This document shows, in pieces, positions 40,877-49,914 of a stretch of DNA of 64,000 nt; position 1 is the stretch's first letter, and each line of letters starts with the position of its first letter. Position numbers and translations under genes: made by a program. The notes below the pieces were generated by a model that was not told the origin of the DNA, did no database searches, and saw nothing but the letters and a program-made list of their open reading frames with translations. Source of the stretch: Bacillota bacterium (GTDB lineage Bacteria > Bacillota > Clostridia > Oscillospirales > Acutalibacteraceae); the NCBI GenBank assembly GCA_021769885.1, contig JAETSA010000004.1, forward strand, positions 62,001 to 126,000, in the 5' to 3' direction.

Positions 40877-42598
40877 ATGAAAAAGTATTATGCGCAGTAC
40901 AAGCTGCAATTTATTATGGGGCCCGCCTTCAAGCTGGCAGAGGCGATTTTGGAGCTTCTGGTACCGCTTGTGATGGCGCGCATCATTGATGTCGGCGTGA
41001 AAAACGGCGATGTGCCCTACATTTTGAAAATGGGCGGCGTTATGTTCTTGCTCGGCGCGGTCGGTTTGGGCTTTGCCGTCATCTGCCAATACAGCGCGGC
41101 AGTCGCACAGCAAGGCGTGGGCACGGCACTTCGGCGGGACTTATTCAAAAAAATCAACGAATTATCGGCATCCGACCGTGCCAAATTCTCAAACGCCACA
41201 CTGATTACACGCATCACAAACGACGTCAACCAAATTCAGTCGGGCGTGGCGATGCTCATCCGCCTGATGTTCCGTTCGCCGTTTTTGATTGCCGGTTCAC
41301 TTGTGATGGCAATGGCACTGGACTTAAAAATGTCTATTATCTTCTTTGTTGCAGGCTTTTTGGTCAGCGGCGTGATGTATTATGTTCTGAGCCGTTCCTT
41401 GCCGCTGTACCGAAAAATTCAGAAAAAACTGGACGTACTTTCCCGCATTACGGGCGAAATGCTTTCGGGCGTGCGGGTAATTCGTGCATTCGGAAAAAAC
41501 AGGCACGAAACCGCACGGTTCGGCGATGCGAACACGGACGTCACCAAGGTCTGTGTGCGTGTGGCAAAGCTGAATGCATACCTCAATCCCCTCACCTTTG
41601 CCGTGATTAACCTCGGCATTGTAGCGATTTTGTATTTCGGCGGTAAAAATGTCGCGCTCGGCAATTTAATGCAGGGCGAAGTCATTGCCTTTACCAATTA
41701 TATGACGCAAATCTCGCTTTCTATTATTGTATTTGCCAATGTCATTGTGGTTTTTACCAAAGCGGCGGCGAGCATTGACCGCGTCAAAGAGGTTTTGGAA
41801 ACGGAAAGCTCTATGGCAGAGGGCACACGCGATACTGTAAACGCAGAAGAAGAAACTGCAATCGCTTTCCGAAACGTCGGATTTTCGTTTACGGATTCCG
41901 AAGAGCAGGTGCTTTCCGATATAAACTTAGAAATCCGAAAGGGACAAACCGTCGGCATCATCGGCGGTACGGGGTCAGGCAAAACCGCGCTTGTCAATCT
42001 GATTTTGCGACTATATGATGTAAACAGCGGCGAGGTACTTGTTTTCGGCGAAAATGTAAAAAATTACACCTACAAGGCCCTGCGCGGCGCGGTGCATATC
42101 GTTTCGCAGGGCAGTCGATTGTTTAAAGGCACGGTGCGTGAAAATCTGCTTTGCGGCAAAACGGATATTTCCGACAAAGAACTGGAAACCGCCCTCCGCG
42201 TTTCGCAAAGCGCGGAATTTGTCGGAAACCTGCCAAAGGGATTGGATACAGAGGTTGAAGAAGGCGGCAAAAATTTCTCGGGTGGGCAAAGGCAAAGACT
42301 GTCTGTCGCCCGCGCCTTAATCGGCAGTCCCGATATATTGATTTTAGACGATGCCTCCAGCGCGCTCGACTATGCAACGGATGCAAAAATGCGGCGGGAA
42401 ATTGCCGCGCTTTACAAGGATAAAACCGTGATTTGGGTTTCCCAGCGTGTCAGCTCCGTAAAATCGGCGGATAAAATCGTTTTGATTGATGACGGACGCA
42501 TCTGCGGCGAGGGTACGCATAACGAGCTGTACCGCGAGAATGCGCTGTACCGCGAAATCTGCGATTCTCAGCTTTCCGAAAGCGAGGTGAGTGCCTGA
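40877..42598 (+). CDS. ABC exporter half-transporter, degenerate ATP site subunit
   Basis: 573 residues: a six-helix type I exporter membrane domain (~1-310) and a nucleotide-binding domain. Walker A is GGTGSGKTALVNL, signature FSGGQRQRLSVARAL, but Walker B ends ILDDASSALD with Asp in place of the catalytic Glu, and the H-loop reads VSQRVSS with Gln for His. These losses mark the non-catalytic half of a heterodimeric exporter. The partner is the next gene, whose ATG overlaps this stop by one base. The substrate is unknown (multidrug, lipid or peptide). Confidence 0.93.
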   Translation: MKKYYAQYKLQFIMGPAFKLAEAILELLVPLVMARIIDVGVKNGDVPYILKMGGVMFLLGAVGLGFAVICQYSAAVAQQGVGTALRRDLFKKINELSASDRAKFSNATLITRITNDVNQIQSGVAMLIRLMFRSPFLIAGSLVMAMALDLKMSIIFFVAGFLVSGVMYYVLSRSLPLYRKIQKKLDVLSRITGEMLSGVRVIRAFGKNRHETARFGDANTDVTKVCVRVAKLNAYLNPLTFAVINLGIVAILYFGGKNVALGNLMQGEVIAFTNYMTQISLSIIVFANVIVVFTKAAASIDRVKEVLETESSMAEGTRDTVNAEEETAIAFRNVGFSFTDSEEQVLSDINLEIRKGQTVGIIGGTGSGKTALVNLILRLYDVNSGEVLVFGENVKNYTYKALRGAVHIVSQGSRLFKGTVRENLLCGKTDISDKELETALRVSQSAEFVGNLPKGLDTEVEEGGKNFSGGQRQRLSVARALIGSPDILILDDASSALDYATDAKMRREIAALYKDKTVIWVSQRVSSVKSADKIVLIDDGRICGEGTHNELYRENALYREICDSQLSESEVSA

Positions 42599-44331
42599 TG
42601 AAGACTTTCAAACGACTGTTAGCATTTATCAAACCTTTTCGGAAAAACCTGATTCTTGCCATTGTATCGGCATTTGTAGGTATTGTGTGCTCCCTGCTCG
42701 TTCCCGTATTCATCGGCTGGGGCGTGGACTGTATGGTCGGCGCAGGCGATGTGGATTTTGCACGTCTTTACAAAATCGCAGGCGGTCTTGTTGCGATGAT
42801 TTTGCTGTCTGCTTTGTTCCAGTGGATTATGACGTATCACTCCAACAAGCTGTCGTACTATACGGTTGAACGTATGCGTAACGATGTGTTCTCAAAGCTG
42901 ACGCGCGTGCCGCTGTCTTACATTGACCGCAACGCGCACGGCGATATGATTAATACCGCTGTGACAGACATTGACATTGTCGGCACAGGACTTTTGCAAG
43001 GCTTTACGCAGGTCTTTTCTGGCGTGGTCACCATTCTCGGCACGTTGATTTTTATGTTCGTGTTAAATCCGTGGATTGCGCTTGTCGTGGTGGTTTTAAC
43101 ACCGCTTTCGTTCTTTGTTTCCTCGTTTATCGCAAAAGGCTCGCACGACAAGTACCGCGAACAGGCAAAGCTGCGCGGCAAAATGACGGGCTTTGCTTCG
43201 GAAATGATTGACGGCGAAACGCTTGTGAAAGCCTATTCTATGGAAGACAGCAGTGCCGAAATTTTTGATGAAATGAACCGTAAGCTCCAAAAAGTCGGCG
43301 TGATTGCGCATTTCTATTCGGCACTTTCCAATCCCTGCACGCGGTTTGTGAATGCAACGGTGTATGCAGGTGTCGCCATATTCGGCGCATACCTTTGCGT
43401 GAAAGGCAGTCTTTCCGTCGGGGAGCTGACCTCCTTCCTCGCCTATTGCTCACAATATACAAAGCCGTTTAACGAAATTTCAGGCGTAGTCGCCGAATTT
43501 CAAAACGCTTTGGCAAGTGCCAACCGCGTATTCCGTCTTTTGGATGCGGATGAGGAAAGCAACGACAGCGATTTGCCGCAGTTGGAAGTCGAAAACGGCA
43601 ATGTGGCGTTTTCCGATGTGCATTTCGCATACAGCGAGAAAAAGCCGCTGATTCGCGATTTTTCCTTAGATGTGAAAAGCGGGCAGACGGTCGCAATCGT
43701 CGGTCCGACGGGCTGTGGCAAAACCACGCTCATCAATCTTTTGATGCGCTTTTACGATGTGAACCACGGGCATATTACGATAGACGGGCAGGATGTGCGT
43801 GACGTTTCGCGCGACAGTCTGCGCGGTGCATTCGGTATGGTTTTGCAGGACACTTGGCTATTCCGGGGCACGGTACGTGAAAACATTGCCTACGGCGTGG
43901 AGAACGCGACAGAAGAGGAAATCATCGCGGCGGCAAAGGCGGCGTATGCGCACGGATTCATCAAGCGGTTGCCGCAGGGATATGACACGGTGCTTACCGA
44001 AAACGGCAGTAATATTTCCGAGGGACAAAAGCAGCTGCTTTCTATTGCGCGGGTGATGCTCCGCAAACCGCCGATGCTCATTTTAGACGAGGCAACCAGC
44101 AACATTGATACACGCACCGAGGTGCGTGTGCAAAAAGCGTTTGCCCGACTGATGGAGGGGCGCACAAGCTTCATTGTAGCGCACCGACTTTCCACCATCC
44201 GCAATGCGGATGTCATTCTGGTGATGCGCGACGGGCAGATTTTAGAGCAAGGCACACACAGTGAGCTGCTCGTGCAAAAAGGATTTTATTACGAATTGTA
44301 TAACAGCCAATTTGCAAAGGCTGAGGCGTAA
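42598..44331 (+). CDS. ABC exporter half-transporter, catalytic subunit
   Basis: 577 residues with six helices and a complete nucleotide-binding domain: Walker A GPTGCGKTTLINL, Walker B MLILDEATSNID with catalytic Glu, H-loop VAHRLSTIRNAD. Its signature is ISEGQKQLLSIARVM (SEGQ instead of SGGQ). In a heterodimer the degenerate signature here would pair with the Walker A of the partner, leaving one good and one poor ATP site, as in TM287/288- or LmrCD-like exporters. It is the last gene of the pair, followed by a strong hairpin. Confidence 0.94.
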   Translation: MKTFKRLLAFIKPFRKNLILAIVSAFVGIVCSLLVPVFIGWGVDCMVGAGDVDFARLYKIAGGLVAMILLSALFQWIMTYHSNKLSYYTVERMRNDVFSKLTRVPLSYIDRNAHGDMINTAVTDIDIVGTGLLQGFTQVFSGVVTILGTLIFMFVLNPWIALVVVVLTPLSFFVSSFIAKGSHDKYREQAKLRGKMTGFASEMIDGETLVKAYSMEDSSAEIFDEMNRKLQKVGVIAHFYSALSNPCTRFVNATVYAGVAIFGAYLCVKGSLSVGELTSFLAYCSQYTKPFNEISGVVAEFQNALASANRVFRLLDADEESNDSDLPQLEVENGNVAFSDVHFAYSEKKPLIRDFSLDVKSGQTVAIVGPTGCGKTTLINLLMRFYDVNHGHITIDGQDVRDVSRDSLRGAFGMVLQDTWLFRGTVRENIAYGVENATEEEIIAAAKAAYAHGFIKRLPQGYDTVLTENGSNISEGQKQLLSIARVMLRKPPMLILDEATSNIDTRTEVRVQKAFARLMEGRTSFIVAHRLSTIRNADVILVMRDGQILEQGTHSELLVQKGFYYELYNSQFAKAEA

Positions 44332-44336
44332 TTTTT

Positions 44337-44372
44337 GGGGTCTGCGTTTTCACAGTCGAAAATGCAGACCCC
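44337..44372 (+). terminator. Strong hairpin after the ABC exporter genes
   Basis: GGGGTCTGCGTTTTC pairs with GAAAATGCAGACCCC over 15 bases (one G-T), 6-base loop. Only a poor T tract follows (CTATCTTT), so termination may be partial, with read-through to rluA-like at 44403. Confidence 0.65.
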
Positions 44373-44402
44373 CTATCTTTAAAAAACGAAACGAGGTGCA
44401 AA

Positions 44403-45269
44403 ATGGCACGACGCTTGGAATTTCAAATTGATGAACGGTATGAAAACAGAAAAATCCGCGAATATCTAAAAAACGAAGCAAAGGTTTCGCACCGTATGCT
44501 CTGCATTTTAAAGCGTACGCCGAACGGCATCACGGTAAACGGCACGCACGCGCGGACGGTTGACCTTTTGCACACAGGGGATGTGCTTGTTTTGACACTC
44601 CCGAAGGATGAAGCCGCCGCCGCGCCGACACCGACGGATATTCCGATTGAAATTTTATATATGGATGACGATTTGATTGTTGTCAATAAAGCCGCAGGAC
44701 TCGCAATGCACGAAACGCATAACCATCAGGGTGACGCGCTTTCGAATGCGTTGGCGTATTATCTCGCACAGCGCGGTAAACCCGCCGTATTCCGCGCGAT
44801 CGGTCGGCTCGACAAGGGTACATCGGGGATTGTGGTCTGCGCACGCAACAAATACTGTGCCGCGCGGCTGTCGGGGCAAATTCAAAAAACATATTTCGCC
44901 GTTGCGGGCGGTGTGTTCACAGGACACGGTACAATAAACGCGCCGATTATCCGTCCCGACCCGAACAAGACCCTGCGCGCTGTCGGCGAGGGCGGCGAAC
45001 GGGCAGTCACGCACTGGGAAGCGATTCGGACAGACGGCAAATGCACCTTACTGCGCATTCAACTCGAAACAGGGCGTACGCATCAAATCCGCGTACATTT
45101 TGCGCATCTCGGTGCACCGCTCGCGGGCGACGATATGTACGGCAGTACGGATTTGCGGCTGACGCACCAGGCACTGCACTGCGGGGAATGCCGTTTTACG
45201 CACCCCGTGACGGGCAAAGCGTTGACCGTTACCGCACCGATGCCCGAAGATATGCAGGCGTTGGTGTAG
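44403..45269 (+). CDS. RluA-family pseudouridine synthase
   Basis: Converts uridines in rRNA or tRNA to pseudouridine. 288 residues: an N-terminal S4-like RNA-binding part (residues ~10-65, VSHRMLCILKRTPNGITVNG) and the catalytic domain with VVNKAAGLAMHET and the catalytic Asp in GRLDKGTSGIVVCA; LETGRTHQIRVHFAHLG is also typical. The target site cannot be predicted. The stop is TAG, which shows TAG is an ordinary stop in this genome. It is followed by array 4. Confidence 0.93.
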   Translation: MARRLEFQIDERYENRKIREYLKNEAKVSHRMLCILKRTPNGITVNGTHARTVDLLHTGDVLVLTLPKDEAAAAPTPTDIPIEILYMDDDLIVVNKAAGLAMHETHNHQGDALSNALAYYLAQRGKPAVFRAIGRLDKGTSGIVVCARNKYCAARLSGQIQKTYFAVAGGVFTGHGTINAPIIRPDPNKTLRAVGEGGERAVTHWEAIRTDGKCTLLRIQLETGRTHQIRVHFAHLGAPLAGDDMYGSTDLRLTHQALHCGECRFTHPVTGKALTVTAPMPEDMQALV

Positions 45270-45282
45270 AGGGATGGTATTG

Positions 45283-45780
45283 TAGGGCGGGGTGCGGGTC
45301 TCCAGCGGAGACCTCTGCATACGGAAGTATGCAGAAGCACCGACCGAGCCGGCAGGCGAGACCTTGCTCCCGCCGTGAACTCACATCAAATTTCGCGGGC
45401 GAACACAGTTCGCCCCTACGGGTGTAGGGAACGACCTCTGTGTCGTTCCATGGAATCTACACGAAGTACATTTGGGGTACGCGTAGTGGCGGGCTTCCAA
45501 GCCCGCGAAATCTATCCAATGCAAAGGGAATCATTCGTAGGGACAGCCCGGGCTCGCTGTCCGTTTCGGGCGAACACAGTTCGCCCCTACGGGATTACGC
45601 ATCACCGTTAGGCTTTTGCAAGCCGTAGGGACGGACGTCCCATCCGCGGGTCGCCGAGTCGTCGACCCCTACGGATGCGATTCGCCGTTTGGTTTGTGCA
45701 AAATCCAACCGTGATCGGGCGGGCGTGGAAACCCGCCCCTACAAGATTGTATATCACCATTCGGTTTGTGCAAAATCCGA
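45283..45780. repeat. Palindromic repeat array (array 4)
   Basis: Fills the 45270-45823 gap. Filled composite (45283-45368) in the opposite orientation to the 14086 copy, with the same TGCATACGGAAGTATGCA core; GCGGGCGAACACAGTTCGCC (45395-45420); GTAGGGAACGACC...GTCGTTCC (45423-45450); GTAGTGGCGGGCTTCCAAGC (45483-45507); GGGACAGCCCGGGCTCGCTG (45539-45562); CGGGCGAACACAGTTCGCCC (45567-45593); GGGTCGCCGAGTCGTCGACC (45648-45673); CGGGCGTGGAAACCCGCCCC (45716-45742). The last three recur at 80 and 69 bases. Confidence 0.88.
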
Positions 45781-45823
45781 CCTCTATACATAATTTATTT
45801 CATTTTAAATTAAAGGATAAAAA

Positions 45824-46282
45824 ATGCATACAAAAATTACGGAAGTCACGCAAAATAAAAAAGAATATCTTCCCCTTTTGCTCCTCGGTGATGAGCAGGA
45901 AAGTATGATTGACCGCTACCTTGCACGCGGCAAGATGCTTGTACTGAGAACAGATACTGTCCCCATCGGCGTATGCGTATTTACAGACGAGGGAGACGGT
46001 GTTTTCGAAATCAAAAATATTGCTGTCTCGAAAGCTTTTCAGCGGTGCGGATACGGCAAACAGCTCTTAACAGCCGCCGAAAATGTGTGCCGTGCGTGCG
46101 GCGGAACGGGTTTACAGGTAGGCACAGGTGCAAGTCCGCTGACCGTACCGTTTTACGAAGCCTGCGGATTCCGTTATTCCCACCGCATCCCGAATTTTTT
46201 CACGGAGAATTATGACCACCCGATTTTTGAGGGCGGGGTGCAACTGCGGGATATGGTGTATTTTAAAAAGGATTTGAAATAA
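45824..46282 (+). CDS. GNAT family N-acetyltransferase
   Basis: 152 residues. Acetyl-CoA site KAFQRCGYGKQLLTAAENV (R/Q-x-x-G-x-G/A form) follows a strand VFEIKNIAVS; the C-terminal FYEACGFRYSHRIPNFF is the usual alpha4-beta7 region. The substrate is unknown. The ATG at 45824 follows AAAGGA in an AT-rich leader. It is flanked on both sides by repeat arrays, so it stands alone. Confidence 0.88.
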   Translation: MHTKITEVTQNKKEYLPLLLLGDEQESMIDRYLARGKMLVLRTDTVPIGVCVFTDEGDGVFEIKNIAVSKAFQRCGYGKQLLTAAENVCRACGGTGLQVGTGASPLTVPFYEACGFRYSHRIPNFFTENYDHPIFEGGVQLRDMVYFKKDLK

Positions 46283-46289
46283 TACGCTT

Positions 46290-46480
46290 TGGCAGTAGGG
46301 AACGACCTCTGTGTCGTTCCGTGAAATTTCATCGGATTTTGGCGGGCGAACGCAGTTCGCCCCTACGCGGTCTGCGCATCACCGTTAAGTTTTTGCAAAA
46401 ATCCAACCGTGTGCGGGCGATTCGTGAATCGCCCCTACAGAATTTGCGTATCACCGTTGGGTTTGTTCAAAATCCAAAAC
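46290..46480. repeat. Palindromic repeat array (array 5)
   Basis: GTAGGGAACGACC-TCTGTG-TCGTTCC (46294-46320), GCGGGCGAACGCAGTTCGCC (46342-46367), GCGGGCGATTCGTGAATCGC (46413-46438). The last two are 71 bases apart with linker GCATCACCGTTAAGTTTTTG; a second linker follows at 46450. Confidence 0.87.
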
Positions 46481-46497
46481 CGCTAAAATGACAGAAT

Positions 46498-46541
46498 TGT
46501 AAGTTAAAATTCACCGAAGTGTAAGAATGTTCTTATAGAAT
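46498..46541 (+). promoter_or_regulatory. Activator-type promoter of the MacB-like exporter
   Basis: Direct repeats TGTAAG at 46498-46503 and 46520-46525, 22 bases apart (two helical turns), end about 10 bases before a -10-like TATAGAAT (46534-46541). There is no good -35. This layout suits an OmpR-type response regulator; no such gene is in the window. Confidence 0.5.
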
Positions 46542-46582
46542 GGTGTCATCAAAGGCGAAAAGCCCTGAAAGGAGACAACACA

Positions 46583-47266
46583 ATGGAAATTGTAAAGGTT
46601 GAGCATCTCTCAAAGGTTTACGGCAAAGGTGACACCGCCGTGCACGCATTGGATGATGTTTCATTTTCAATCGAACAAGGTCAGTTCGTGGCGATTGTCG
46701 GTCCGTCGGGTTCCGGCAAATCCACGCTTCTGCATATTTTGGGCGGTGTAGATACGCCCACGAGCGGTAAAGTACGCATCGGCGATACGGATATCAGCAA
46801 ATTAGACGAAACCGCACTCGCCATTTTCCGCAGACGGCAAATCGGTTTAATCTACCAATTCTATAATCTGATTCCGATTTTGACGGTCGAAGAGAATATG
46901 ACGCTCCCGCTTTTATTAGACGGCAAAAAGCCCGACAGGCAAATGCTCCACACGCTGGTATCCACTTTGGGGCTTTCAGAACGCCTGCATCACTTGCCCA
47001 ATCAGCTTTCGGGCGGTCAGCAACAGCGTGTTTCCATCGGCAGAGCGCTTCTCAACAATCCCGCGCTGATGCTTGCCGATGAGCCGACCGGGAACTTAGA
47101 CAGCGAAAACAGTAAAGAAATTATCGCACTTTTGCGCCGCTTCAACCGCGAATTCAATCAAACGGTCGTCATCATCACGCACGATGAGCGTATCGCCCTT
47201 TCTGCCGACCGCGTCATTTCGGTACAGGACGGCAAAATCGTCAGAGACGAGGTGCGTGTACCGTGA
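46583..47266 (+). CDS. ABC transporter ATP-binding protein (MacB/LolD type)
   Basis: 227 residues with Walker A GPSGSGKSTLLHILGG, signature [15 protein letters not shown], Walker B LMLADEPTGNLD and H-loop ITHDERIA, all typical of MacB/LolD/BceA ATPases. AAAGGAG precedes the ATG. Its TGA overlaps the GTG start of the permease by four bases. The pair forms a mechanotransmission-type exporter, often tied to antimicrobial peptide resistance or envelope stress. Confidence 0.95.
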   Translation: MEIVKVEHLSKVYGKGDTAVHALDDVSFSIEQGQFVAIVGPSGSGKSTLLHILGGVDTPTSGKVRIGDTDISKLDETALAIFRRRQIGLIYQFYNLIPILTVEENMTLPLLLDGKKPDRQMLHTLVSTLGLSERLHHLPNQLSGGQQQRVSIGRALLNNPALMLADEPTGNLDSENSKEIIALLRRFNREFNQTVVIITHDERIALSADRVISVQDGKIVRDEVRVP

Positions 47267-49803
47267 ATATCGTCAACAAATTAACGCTTCGGCATTTAAA
47301 AGAAAATAAAAAACGAACCGTCATTACGGTCATCGGCATCATTATTTCCGTGGCGATGATTACTGCCACCTGCGTATCGGTAACCTCGTTGTTGAGTTTC
47401 TTGGAAAAATCTACACTTTACAACAGCGGTGAATGGCACTGCCAACTGCCGTCTGCGACCGCTGAACAGGTGCAAAAGCTTTCGGAAAACCGCGACTTAA
47501 AGTATGTCGCGCAGTACACCGCCCACGAGGAAGAGGGCTACGGCTTTAATATCCACAACAAAGAGCGGGAATCGCTCGGTGTGGGCAGTATCGGTGCGGG
47601 CAACCGTGACTTTTTCTCGGCATTTTTGACTGCGCCCTACAAAGGCAATGTGCCCGCCGACGAAAACGAAATTATGGTCACGCAGGATTTTCTGACTAAG
47701 AACAAGCTGGATTGGAAAATCGGCGACATTGTGACCATTGATATCGGCAAACGCACACAAACCTACGAGGACGGAGAGGTCGAGCCTGTATTCGGCAGAT
47801 ACAGCATCGGCGAAGAATTTCAGAGCCTCGGCGAAAAAAAATTCACGGTGGTCGGCATTTTAGAAGAAAAAAACGAGCCGACCAGGAGCTGTTCGATTTT
47901 GCGCGGTCTTTCTGCCCGCGAGTATACGGCTACCACCGTATACCTGACGGCGAACACTTTCGACAAAGATACGGAAACCCTTTTAAACAACGCCGCAGAG
48001 TCCGCAGGCTTCTCCCCAAAGGATTTGGTTTTCCACAGGGATTTATTCCGCTACAACTTGATTCTCCGCGACGCTGACCCAGCCCTTACGACGATTGCAG
48101 GCTTCTCCACAATCATACTCGTCATCATTATTATCGCTTCCGTGATGCTCATTTACAACGCGTTCGGCATTTCGATTTCCGAGCGTTCACACTATCTCGG
48201 GATGCTTGCCTCGGTCGGTGCAACACGTACACAAAAGCGAAACTCAGTCTATTTTGAGGGCTTTGTTTTGGGTCTGATTGGTATTCCCTTAGGCTTCGGC
48301 GCAGGCATTTTGGGTATGTATATCACGTTCCAGGCGTTACAGCCGCTGATTGAAAATTCCGGCTTGAACACCAGCGATTCTGCGACCTTAGTTTTGGATT
48401 TCCCGTGGTGGATTTTGCTTGTGATTGCGGCAGTCAGTGCCGTGACCATTGCCATCTCGGCGTTTGTTCCCGCAAAGCGTGCCTCCAAAACCACCCCCAT
48501 CGATTCTCTTCGGCAAAATACGGACATCAAGGTTAAGGCAAAGCACTTGCGCTCCCCACGCATTGTGCGCACGATTTTCGGCTACGAAGGCGAGCTTGCC
48601 TACAAAAATATGAAGCGCAACGGCAAAAAATCCCGTGTGATTACAAGCTCTTTGGTGCTTTCCGTCGTGCTGTTTTTATCGGTCAACACGTTTTGCTCCA
48701 TGTTTTCGGAAGCGAACAAAATGTCCTCGGATATCCCCTATCAAATCGCGGTTATCACAGATGATATGGCAAGTGCCGCCAAATTCCGCGCAGACGCCTC
48801 AAAGTTAGACGGTGTGAATGCAATGTACGGCGTGGAAAATCTGATGTTTCAGGATCTCAAAACCGACAAAGCCTATTTTAAAAAGGCTTATGCTGACAAC
48901 TACGGGGAAAAGGGCTTCACACTGTATGTTTCAATTGTGGACGACACGGACTTTAACGCATTCTGCCGTGAAAACGGAATGGACCACAAAACATTTTACG
49001 ATACGGCAACAGGTTTGCCGATTCTGATGCTCAACGGTGTGGACCGCACCGAAACTGCGGCAAAGCTCTTTGAGGACAGCATCGTAGGCACGTCCATTGC
49101 CATCGGGAACGACAGCGAAACCTTTTTGCAGTTGAACGTCCAAGGGCTCATCAGCTATAAAAACAGCGACAATTATTGCTACGGTCTTCTGCCTGCAGGT
49201 GTAATCGGTGCATACGCGCCGAAAAGCGCAGTTGAAAAGTTATCACTGACCACGACAGATATGATCGGCTTTGAAACGGACGACCACGAAAAGCTCTCTA
49301 ACGATTTGATGCTGCTCGGCGAAAGCGGCGAATACGGCAAAATCAGTGTGATGGATTATCAGGAGCAAGCCAAAATGATGAACTCCACCATAATGATAAT
49401 ACAGGTCTTTATGTACGGCTTTATCGCACTGATGACGCTGATTGCTGCGGCAAATATATTCAATACGGTTTCTACAAGCATTGATTTGCGCCGCAAGGAA
49501 TTTGCGATGCTCAAATCCGTAGGCGTCACACCGAAGGGCTTCCGCCGAATGCTGCAATTTGAAAGTCTGTTTTACGGACTGAAAGCGCTGATTTACGGAC
49601 TGCCTTTGAGCATCGGCATCAGTCTTCTGATGTGGTACGCTTTAAATGAAGGCAGCATAACCATTCCGTTCCACCTCGATTGGCGCATTTATCTCGGCGT
49701 AACGGTCGCCGTCTTCCTGATTGTCGGACTTTCTATGCTCTATTCCACCTCGAAGGTCAAGAAAGACACCATCATTTCCGCACTGAAGTCCGAAGTCATC
49801 TAA
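47263..49803 (+). CDS. FtsX-domain ABC transporter permease
   Basis: 846 residues. An N-terminal helix (VITVIGIIISVAMITATCVS), an extracellular domain, a first FtsX block of three helices (~residues 285-415), a tenth-type mid helix (VITSSLVLSVVLFLSVNTF), a second extracellular domain and a final FtsX block (YGFIALMTLIAAANIF ... VTVAVFLIVGLSMLYS). This duplicated FtsX layout fits clostridial MacB-like exporters. The start is GTG at 47263, coupled to the ATPase gene. A terminator follows. The substrate is unknown. Confidence 0.92.
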   Translation: MNIVNKLTLRHLKENKKRTVITVIGIIISVAMITATCVSVTSLLSFLEKSTLYNSGEWHCQLPSATAEQVQKLSENRDLKYVAQYTAHEEEGYGFNIHNKERESLGVGSIGAGNRDFFSAFLTAPYKGNVPADENEIMVTQDFLTKNKLDWKIGDIVTIDIGKRTQTYEDGEVEPVFGRYSIGEEFQSLGEKKFTVVGILEEKNEPTRSCSILRGLSAREYTATTVYLTANTFDKDTETLLNNAAESAGFSPKDLVFHRDLFRYNLILRDADPALTTIAGFSTIILVIIIIASVMLIYNAFGISISERSHYLGMLASVGATRTQKRNSVYFEGFVLGLIGIPLGFGAGILGMYITFQALQPLIENSGLNTSDSATLVLDFPWWILLVIAAVSAVTIAISAFVPAKRASKTTPIDSLRQNTDIKVKAKHLRSPRIVRTIFGYEGELAYKNMKRNGKKSRVITSSLVLSVVLFLSVNTFCSMFSEANKMSSDIPYQIAVITDDMASAAKFRADASKLDGVNAMYGVENLMFQDLKTDKAYFKKAYADNYGEKGFTLYVSIVDDTDFNAFCRENGMDHKTFYDTATGLPILMLNGVDRTETAAKLFEDSIVGTSIAIGNDSETFLQLNVQGLISYKNSDNYCYGLLPAGVIGAYAPKSAVEKLSLTTTDMIGFETDDHEKLSNDLMLLGESGEYGKISVMDYQEQAKMMNSTIMIIQVFMYGFIALMTLIAAANIFNTVSTSIDLRRKEFAMLKSVGVTPKGFRRMLQFESLFYGLKALIYGLPLSIGISLLMWYALNEGSITIPFHLDWRIYLGVTVAVFLIVGLSMLYSTSKVKKDTIISALKSEVI

Positions 49804-49851
49804 ACCTTTTTTCTACCTACCTCCCCCTTTTTTATATATACACTATACACA

Positions 49852-49893
49852 GCAAACCGCGCAGAGCAGAAATGTTCTGTGCGGTTTGCTTTT
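49852..49893 (+). terminator. Terminator of the MacB-like exporter operon
   Basis: GCAAACCGCGCAGAGC and GTTCTGTGCGGTTTGC pair (mostly perfect), followed by TTTT. Confidence 0.85.
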
Positions 49894-49914
49894 GCGGCGC
49901 AATTTAATCCGCCT

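Noticed and set aside
40442-40989. Open frames inside repeat arrays (also at 13922-14260, 45041-45427, 45375-45611, 49879-50379, 60149-60412)
   Set aside because: They consist of translated repeat modules, lack ribosome sites and resemble each other only because the repeats do.
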